A DNA stretch of 64,000 nucleotides from Nematostella vectensis (lineage: Eukaryota > Cnidaria > Anthozoa > Actiniaria > Edwardsiidae). The stretch covers positions 5,006,741 to 5,070,740 of the forward strand of contig NC_064038.1 of the NCBI RefSeq assembly GCF_932526225.1. Reading direction: 5' to 3'. The number at the start of each line of letters is the position of its first letter. Within the stretch, counting starts at the first letter, position 1. Position numbers and translations under genes: made by a program. The notes below the pieces were generated by a model. The model was not told where the DNA came from, did no database searches, and saw only the letters and a program-made list of their open reading frames with translations. Below are positions 56,201 through 64,000 of the stretch, in pieces.

Positions 56201-59200
56201 GATTTTTCACATCACCAGAGGACTCATTATAATTATTTAGTAGTATTTTGGTACTCCTCAACATTGTCTTTCTCTTCACATAGAAGTAGCAGATCTAGTG
56301 TTAACCGTTTTGCTAAATGATGCTTGTCCTTAGGTTCAAAGGGTTCAGACTTTGGTATACTGTAGTTTTCACAAATTAAACCATCACAGGTGTACTTTAT
56401 TCATGATTCATTTCTAGGATTGTCATGTCTTGATAGCACCCCAGGAATGATCCGGAGATCACAGTTTAGTTTCAAATTAAGGTACTATGCACAAAATTAG
56501 AAATCCCATGATTGGGATTGGGTATTGACCCATGGGTGGATACACTTAAACTACCTCTTTATTAAGACTGAAATTCCTTTGTACAGTACTGTACAAGAAG
56601 TGCTGGAAATCGCAAGACTAGTTCCAGTACTGCACCATTAAACCAGCCTCTGTTTTGAAATGGCGGCGTTTTACCGGCGAACTGTCACATTTTGGCAAAT
56701 GCTAAGAAAACTAGACCAAACTTAAGGCTATAATTTTCTTTGTGACTCCCTCATTATCAAAGAAATCTGTCATCTTTTGTACAGTATGATTTATTGCTGT
56801 ACAGTAAGTCAAAACAGCGACTATAGTCAGCCTTTCGTACATTTACTCGAACGATTCAACACTTGATTTTGTTTGTTTTCGCCAGAACATGCACATGCAA
56901 ATGCACGTACGTTATTCAGCACTGTCTACTGTACATAGATAGTTGATCAGTTAAAAATCCGTAAAAGAAATTACTACTTGAAAGCAGTTTAAAAAATATA
57001 TTTTTTTACCTTTTTACCGATTCTTTTACCTTTTGACATGTTTTAATGCATGCATTCTTAAATCTTATTCAAGTCTCACAAACATTGAATATTTTCAATA
57101 TGGTTAGATATAACGAATTAGAAAATAAAAATTTAAAATCATTGAAATAATGTTTGATGACTTCTGTATTAAAGTTAATGGGATTGTGTGTTATGCATGT
57201 TGACTCTATTTTATAGTTTGGTTATGGCTGAGGCATTGTACAAGCAGGGACTAGGAAAAGCAGCGGAAGCTAAGTTGGTTTATGAGCAGGTATGTCTGGT
57301 CTCTCCAATGTGATTGAATTCCATTTGTTAGTTATTCATGCTGGCTGGTTGGTTGAATGTATATGCACAAGGAGATACGTAGTGGGAGTCACACAGAAAC
57401 AAAAAAGAGAAGACAAATTCAGATTTCAGACACAATCACAATCATTATCAGCATCATCATTATCTTCACAGGAAGTGTTTTTTTCTTTATTGCTGTGCCA
57501 TGAGTCTTCTGATGCCTTGTCCAAATGTAGCCCACTCATATTTTTATGCTTGCATCGCTTGTTCTCTCAGCTCATTTATCATTACTCATCTATTTGTAGC
57601 TACTGAAGGAGTCTAAATCATTGGAAGTGTACACTGGTCTTGGGGAGGCGCTGCTTGTGCTGGGAGAGACAAATGCTGCCAATGAGGTAATGTACTGTTC
57701 AAACCATAGAATTCTCTGAAGCCATCTACATCTAATCTGAGAGTTGTTGCTTGCTTTTTAAGCAAGAGGATCATGATTTTGTTTACATAGGAATAAAAAA
57801 ACATAGGTATATGTTATCCCTTATGGCTCAGATGACTATGTTAAATGTCCAGAACTCTAGCTAACCAATCTTGGTAATGTTCAAGAACCACTACTGTTAG
57901 CAGTTGTCACTGTAACAGCATTGCCTAGAGTTTCTGTCTGTCGTTCTCTACTTGTCTTTAGCTTCCTTTTAATCAAGATTTTTGAGAAGATCAACTCTGT
58001 TTCAGGCTTGTTCCAAGGCCCTTGAGATTAACACCAAATACCACCCTGCTCTAGCTCTACAGGTGAGTGTGTATCCCATGCCCCCCCTCCCCCCCTCCCC
58101 CCCTAACCAAAAAGAAAATTGAAGAAAATTGAGTTGGCCTTGTTCAATTTCGTACTTTTCCAAAGCTGGGTTCTTTTTAACGTGAAATTAATACATGAAC
58201 AGTTATTCATATAGAGTTGAAGTAAGAAAATTAGAAATAAGCCCAGAATAAGCATTTAAGTGGATTAAGTACGCAGCTGCTTTGTCTCCTATTATCTTTG
58301 TTCTACAAAGGCGTTTTTTTGTCTCTATTCTTCTCGTTCTTTGTGTCGAGGTGCGGATATTGTTCATTTGCCCCATCAAATTGCAGCTTGTAAGAGCTGC
58401 GTACTGACCCTTTAAGTGCAGATTCCAAAATTGTCAGGTACTGACAATGACCCCCATCTTCGGGGATATGGTTCTTTCATTTCCGGTAAAAAAAGGAGGT
58501 GTAAGAAAATCATTATCGATTGTTTTGATAAAATAGTATTGCCTGCACTTTTTAAGTATCAGCCATTAAAAGTTCATTTCTAGTGCGGCCAACTCGGAAA
58601 GGTAAAAAGCAGTTTTTAAATGCAGGTCTTTGAAGTATGTAAATATACCTATTTCACAAAAGGTTGTCAGTGCAAATAGCCAATGGCAAATGGTAAATGG
58701 CTTATGGGTACTAATTATTCGTATAATAAAAGGTGTTAAATGAAGTCCAGCAATGTCAGAGCCAAACTGGTAACCTTTAATGGATAATTGTTTTGATGTA
58801 TTCATATTCTTCGAGACGCATGGTTATTTTTACGGTCGTAGAACCGCCATTTGCCAATCGCCATTAGCCATTTGCACTGCCAACCTTTATTGAAATATGT
58901 GTATGCAAACGCACCTATTCTTAATGTAGCACTTGTCACCTTTGCCATAAGTCAATGGTGGAAAGTACTTTTACACAAACTCAATTCTTTGTAGGGTAAG
59001 ATCAGCCACCACGAAGGCTTCAATGATGACGCCGAGCTCAGGTGAGATATGTGCATGAGGATGCACGTTACAGTGGCCAGCTTTGTGAAAAAAGCCAATA
59101 AGGGTGCGAGAAACGTACTATCTGATACGACGCGCGCTACCGTGGCCAGCTTGACAGTTTTGTGAAGTAAGGCAATAAGGATGCAAGAAACGTACCAGCG

Positions 59201-62200
59201 ATGCAAAGAAATACTTGAGCACACATCGCAGCACAACATAATCCTTTTAGTTATGAATATCATGTTATTCAAGCTGATGCTCTTGTGTGCTAATTAGATA
59301 ACTCTTCTTGAAACTTTGTATTGAAGGCCACGCTACGTTATATTTTTTTATCTCCTATATAAAATCCTGTCTCTCTCATAGCACAAATTCTAGAAGGCTT
59401 AGTATATCGTACCATACATGGGGATATCCAATTGACTCTTGTGTGATTCAGATTTCTGGAAGCAATTGAGTTGTGCGAGGACTGCGCCCTATACCATTTT
59501 CTCCTGGGCAAGCTGTACTGGGAAATGAATGGAAATCTAAGAGCAGACAAAAGCAAATGCCTTGCACAGTTTTTAATGGTGAGTTTCTCCTGGGCAAGCT
59601 GTACTGGGAAATGAATGGAAATCTAAGAGCAGACAAAAGCAAATGCCTTGCACAGTTTTTAATGGTGAGTTTCTCCTGGGCAAGATGTACTGGGAAATAA
59701 ATGGAAATCTAAGGGGGCTTTCTAAGCTTTCTACTTGGCAAACTGTACTGGGAAATCAATGGAATCGTATCTGTCGGCAAGAACAAATGACTTTCCCAGT
59801 TTATAGATACGATAGCTTGTTTCGATATATAATGCTGTTTTTATTCAAGAGTATTTTTTCTGTAATTTAAATGATGGGCCTTGAGTTATAAGCTGTTACG
59901 ATGTTCCACCTTTGTTCGTGTATGTATTCTCAGTCTTTTGTTGAAAATGGATTTATGAGAAGTGACTGATATCCATACTGACTGTGGTGCCCATGATGTT
60001 ACCAACAGGCCGCTCGGCTTGATCCGCACTCATCGGCGACATTTCTGCATCTTGGTCACTATTACCGGCTCGCTGGAAACGACCTCAGGTATGTCTGTGA
60101 ACTGTTTGCTTAATGACCTGTGTTTTAATTTTCGGAGAACTCTTGTCAATTATTTCCAACTGTTATACCACTTTCTTCCTTCCGTCAATCAAACTAACAG
60201 AATTACATTTTGATTGGGCGGCACCGTGTGGAGAGGTGACGTGATTAGTAACCATTTCGATACTGGCCAATAAAAACGCTTCCAGGGTTGAAACGCTTGC
60301 ATCTTATTGAAGATAGAAGGACAATAAAGAATTCAAGGACATTATCATAAAGGATGGGAGGAGGGGATATTTTTTTAAAAATATCTTCGTTACCCGCTTG
60401 AATTGGCTGATGGAAATGAGTGCTTTGTGTGACTCGGAAATGAGCGGAAGCATAAAATGGCGGCTGTGATTGGCCTTCTTTAATGGCCAAATTTTTCCTG
60501 CTAGGAGGGCTTGTCGATGCTACCAGAAATCATTCGATCTGAATCCTAAAGATGACAACGCTGGCAGCCATCTTTGTGACTTATTATCTCAGCTTGGTGA
60601 AGAGGTTGGACAAATAAACTTGTGCTTGATGGTTTACCTGCTTGTTGTGTTTGTGTATTTGAAATAGAAAGAGAAAATATTTGCTATTGGTGATTGTAAC
60701 ATTGTGTGTACCGAACTTCTTTGTGATTGCAGGATGCTGTAATGAGCCTCTTGAGCCGTGTGACCAAAGCTGCCCCACCGGGGGAGGGCAAGTGGGCGTG
60801 GTTACGACTGGGACTTTATTATCTGAGGCATAATGATAGCAACAACTCAGTTACATGGTACGTACACTGAAATAATTTTGGAAGGCACATAATGAATAAA
60901 AATCTCGTAATAACCATCTAAAACAAAGTTTAATACTTTATTTACCAAATTTAATCGAAAATATAGCATGCGTCCCAAAATCAGGGGATGGAAATGGATG
61001 CTTTTTCACACTTGGTACTTTGCTAGGACGACAAAATGGCGGTTAACAGGGGCTGTTTTTAAAAGGCCTGCCTTAACCAGGAGACATGTAGCGTGCACGT
61101 GAATGTGTTCTAGTTTAGCCACTGCCTAGGCCATGTAGAGCTAGATTTTTTTTGTCACGCTGTTTGGCTAGTGAAGTACATCGTAGTCAGATATAATGTT
61201 TGTCGCACTCTTACTGGCTGACCTCTCAAGTCTGTCAAGGTTTCCAAGGTTAAGCCAGTCTAGTTTATTAAGAATCAATTAGAAGTTACTAAAATATCCT
61301 AAATCTTTAGTTTTCAGAATACTCTGCGAGCAGATCTGAAAGACAGGTCAGTGTTTAATTGATAAACTCTTTGTCTGCCAGCACACCCTCAACTCTCTTT
61401 CAACTTGTTGGTTATGATTATATATATATATATAGATATATATATCCAAATAAGGCTGCCCTTGAGAATTAATGTGTTGTAACCTGCATTGACTCTTGGG
61501 TAACAAAAAAATGTCAGAAATCTTTGAGAACCATGTGAGTGTTTACAGATAAAATACCTCTTTCTTTTTGCTTACTTATATGATAACCAAGATGCACTGC
61601 AGGCTACGATGCCTGGATCTTTAGAGTGCAACCTCATTTGAAATAGGTGTATTTGTGAAAAATTCAAGACAGTGGATAGTAGTAACTTTCTGTTTCTCCG
61701 CCTGGAGTTTCACTTGTTCAACGTATGTGAGCTTACTAGAACCTTGTGTTCTTAGTCCCAGGATTGGCTATTCTTAATGCGTATTATGATTTTAAATGTA
61801 AGAGCGTCAAGTATATTATAGGATGCTCTAAAACACATTTTTTTTTTCAAATTACTCCCAGCTCTTTACTTAATACCTGGATTCCATCAAGTAAAGCCCG
61901 GAACAAACGAATTCGTTTTTTTAGAGTTGCTATGTATGCTTCTTTTAGGAGTTAGCCTTCTAATGGAAAATCGTTGTTTTGTAGACACTGTTGGGAATGT
62001 CTGGGCGAGGCTTACCTCAGCCGTGGTAGTTACACCGCCGCTCTCAAAGCATTCACACGCGCTACTGAGGTAGGGGTCTTTTGCTTGTATTTGGGAATGT
62101 CTGGACGAGGCTTACTTTCAGTCGTGATAGTTACACCGCCTCTCTCAAAGTATTACACGCGCTACTGAGGTAGGGGTCTTCTGCTTGTATTTGGGAATGT

Positions 62201-64000
62201 CTGGACGAGGCTTATTTTCAGCCGTGGTAGTTACACCGCCGCTCTCAAAGCATTTGCACGCGCTACTGAGGTAGGGGTCTTTTCCTTGTAGTTGGGAATG
62301 TCTAGACGAGGCTTATTTCAGTCGTGGTAGCTACACCGCCGCTCTCAAAGCATTCATTCTGAGCTAGGGATCTTTATCCTGTGTTTGAAGAACTACAAAA
62401 CGAGTGGAACAAATGCCAGCATTCTTTCCTCTGTTAAATACGAGCAACATATGAGGATCGGGAATGTTTTGATATTTGAAAATCCCCCAGGGTTTTCTAC
62501 GGCTTCTCTAGGGGCCGGTTCCTAGAAAGCAGGTTAGTGCTAACCCAGGGATAAATTTGGCTATCCCTGGGTTAGCATTTACCTGCTTTCTAGGAACTCG
62601 GCCCTGTTTTTCTCCCTTCACACTAATCGTTAATTTCGATATAAGCTATGTTCCATGGTCAGTCATGAGTTGTGTGGTGGCTGCCTGAGGCGGCTTCTAT
62701 GCCTTCCACTCGACCACGTCTGAATCTTCAAAGAGGATTATTTATCAATTTACACAAACAGGATTGTATGACCGAATGCTGTGTCTTGTCTGTGGCTCTG
62801 CGTTAAAGCGAGGCTTTAGATTTGGGTTCGCTTGTAGGGAGACTGTTACTTTCCTGCTATTGTTGCGATATCGCAAACCAACACGAGTTTCCTAGATCCA
62901 AGATATACTTTACTTTTCCTTGATGTGATTCGTACCTGTATATTACTAACATTGCATTTTTACTTTTGTTTTCCATCACAGCTTGACCCAACATCTACAT
63001 ACTCCCTTTACCAGTAAGTGATAATGCCTGACAGATTTTTATCAATTTAAGAAGCTCTTTTTAACCAGTAAGTGATAATTCTTTACCCTGACAGATTGTC
63101 ATCGAGTCTTGAAGCTTTTAGCTACAATAACGGCTTTCTCGAAACTCCAAAGCAATATCTTAATTCCCTAGGTTTGAATACCTTAAATTTCCATATACGA
63201 TTGTCTTACATGCAATGCGATGTGGAGTTTTCAGAAATGGGTAATACACAGGGGGCGTGTTTTGCAGAGATTCTCTGCGGAATACCCAAGGGCGGTTCCT
63301 TTAGTATTACCCTTCCCTCTCCGTTTTTTATTTGTTGTTCAAGTTTTCTAATTTGTCCATCACCCTTTATAGAGTCTGAGCCCGGTAGTCCACCATAGAA
63401 ACCACAAGAAAATCACTATTTATAACACACCCTTGCTTCATTTGCTAAGGAAAACGAAATTGATGTCCAGACATCAGTTTGTCATTTTTCAAGGCGTCTG
63501 TGTCGACTAGATTTAGTTGATTTGGCTCACAGTTCAAGTTTTAGTTGCAAAAGCTTTCATATACCAGATTAATGACAATTTTGCAGGCGATCTTGTAAGC
63601 TAATTATCTCTACAGCTTAAATGGCCTGGCTGTTTCGCAATTAAAGCGAACTGCAGTTTCAGATGTTGCTGGTCACTAGTTTGTTCTGGGGTCGTATTTA
63701 CAAAAATCTACTGTTTAGTGAATGCCCTGTATCGAATGTATAAGTTCTTCGTCTTTTTTACCGCCAGCCTAAAGCAGTTCCAGTAATCCAGTGCCTTATT
63801 CAAAGTTCATGAAAAAAATAATATTGTATCAGTCTTTCGTAGACATTTGTTATGCGTTTTTCAGGACTGCCGCTATTAAGCAGCTTCTGTGTATCTTTTC
63901 TGAGGCCGTTCAGGAGTACCGTGAGATCCTGGGGCCGAAGCCCGATTACGTGCCAGCTTTGAAAGGTCTGGGTGAGGCGTGTCTTTGCCTCGCTAGGTCG
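50204..64000 (+). CDS. TTC37: TTC37/SKIC3, TPR scaffold of the SKI complex (5' part, runs off the window)
   Basis: Superkiller complex subunit that holds the SKIV2L helicase and WDR61 and feeds RNA to the cytoplasmic exosome. Model: join(50204..50293, 50548..50691, 50910..50995, 51245..51320, 51771..51866, 52041..52076, 52650..52757, 53307..53445, 55048..55176, 56078..56179, 56418..56481, 57217..57289, 57600..57686, 58006..58062, 58995..59041, 59452..59578, 60009..60088, 60505..60604, 60733..60857, 61311..61346, 61985..62069, 62982..63013, 63865..>64000). About 685 codons of a roughly 1560-residue family. N-terminus [20 protein letters not shown] then TPRs ([37 protein letters not shown]). 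Later: [53 protein letters not shown] and [14 protein letters not shown]. All junction phases agree. Exons 16, 21 and 22 are flanked by partial tandem copies. Confidence 0.93.
52340..52575 (-). repeat. Minisatellite, 20-bp unit, about 12 copies
   Basis: GACATGTAGGGACATGTGCG repeated with few variants (GCAG, TAGTGAC) in TTC37 intron 6, ending about 75 bases before exon 7. All three minus-strand frames stay open and give CPHMS-type repeats, an artefact. Confidence 0.95.
53446..55047. other. TTC37 intron 8, long, no gene recognised
   Basis: A 133-codon plus-strand frame (54055-54456) with Ser/Leu-rich composition is not recognised and has no supporting context. Nothing else was seen. Confidence 0.35.
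55177..56077. other. TTC37 intron 9
   Basis: C-rich low-complexity sequence around 55440-55570 (CCACCCCTCCCCCTGGAACC, a 13-C run). No feature beyond that. Confidence 0.4.
56482..57216. other. TTC37 intron 11
   Basis: AT-rich; no coding content, repeat or RNA gene was recognised. Confidence 0.35.
58645..58905. mobile_element. Fold-back element (MITE family B), copy 2
   Basis: Left arm TATTTCACAAAAGGTTGTCAGTGCAAATAGCCAATGGCAAATGG and right arm CCATTTGCCAATCGCCATTAGCCATTTGCACTGCCAACCTTTATT are inverted copies; the core TTGTCAGTGCAAA matches 42110. It lies in TTC37 intron 14. Confidence 0.7.
59080..59195 (+). repeat. Dispersed repeat, copy 2
   Basis: GTGGCCAGCTTTGTGAAAAA AGCCAATAAGG and GTGGCCAGCTTGACAGTTTT GTGAAGTAAGGC form two half-units. 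It is the reverse complement of the repeat downstream of the GRL gene (33110-33230), including the GCGCTACCGTGGCC core. It starts about 40 bases after TTC37 exon 15. Confidence 0.7.
59498..59762 (+). repeat. Tandem copies of the 3' half of TTC37 exon 16 with its donor site
   Basis: Unit of 86 bp, starting TTTCTCCTGGGCAAGCTGTA and ending TTTTTAATGGTGAG. Copies: 59498-59583 (within the real exon), 59584-59669 (nearly identical, intronic), 59670-59712 (partial) and 59728-59762 (diverged fragment). The second copy keeps the ATG/GTGAGT donor. Because 86 is not a multiple of three, use of the second donor would shift the frame. Confidence 0.9.
61415..61447. repeat. TA microsatellite
   Basis: TTATATATATATATATAGATATATATATCC in TTC37 intron 20. 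Confidence 0.8.
61985..62365 (+). repeat. Tandem copies of TTC37 exon 21, unit about 100 bp, 4 copies
   Basis: The real exon (61985-62069) is followed by copies starting with TTGGGAATGTCTGGACGAGG at 62091 and 62191 and a fourth at 62292. Each carries an exon body and, for copies 2 and 3, the donor GCTACTGAG/GTAGGG. The intronic copies share a change that creates TTTCAG inside the exon body and shifts the frame, and they lack a full upstream acceptor. They are decayed pseudo-exons. Confidence 0.9.
62515..62605. repeat. Inverted repeat in TTC37 intron 21
   Basis: GGCCGGTTCCTAGAAAGCAG GTTAGTGCTAACCCAGGGAT faces ATCCCTGGGTTAGCATTTAC CTGCTTTCTAGGAACTCGGCC. A near-perfect hairpin of about 40-bp arms (62515-62554, 62565-62605), probably a MITE. 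Confidence 0.75.
63005..63105 (+). repeat. Duplication around the TTC37 exon 22 donor
   Basis: ACCAGTAAGTGATAAT..CCTGACAGATT occurs at 63010-63040 and again at 63065-63098. The first is the donor of exon 22 (ends 63013). The second is a decoy with an intact GTAAGT. Confidence 0.8.

Overview
The window is eukaryotic and looks like a cnidarian, most likely an anthozoan such as a sea anemone. Genes have many small exons with GT..AG introns and AATAAA signals. The proteins are recognisably animal. One gene is a gustatory-receptor-like protein of the kind known from cnidarians. Introns and spacers are crowded with short inverted-repeat elements, minisatellites and long C or G runs. The species is an inference and no search was run.

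Layout: (1) 250-17556, +: CEP120, a centriole protein, complete in 22 coding exons. Its introns carry a 5'-truncated LINE, several hairpin elements and two large minisatellites. (2) 17557-27986: a gene-poor spacer with a type I hammerhead ribozyme on the + strand at 20144-20206, a near-identical 1-kb tandem duplication and a 42-bp satellite. (3) 28027-32992, +: a gustatory-receptor-like 7TM protein with a very long cytoplasmic insertion before the last helix. Its first intron holds an array of copies of its own 3' splice site. (4) 35863-42620, +, and 46046-44261, -: two convergent paralogous genes for secreted GM2-activator-like lipid-binding proteins. Each has four exons with the same intron phases, and their 3' UTRs are also related. 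(5) 50205-48307, -: MRNIP, a DNA-damage factor. (6) 50204-64000, +: TTC37/SKIC3, the TPR scaffold of the SKI RNA-decay complex, cut by the window edge. Genes 5 and 6 are head to head, and in my model their start codons overlap in one CATG.

These are independent housekeeping, sensory and lysosomal-type genes rather than one pathway. The shared theme is structural. In CEP120, the receptor gene and TTC37, small tandem duplications repeatedly straddle exon boundaries and leave decoy splice sites or partial exon copies beside the functional ones.

Gene models were built by hand from translated similarity, reading phase and splice consensus. Exon edges with matching phases on both sides are firm. 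The first exons of MRNIP and of the receptor are the weakest points.
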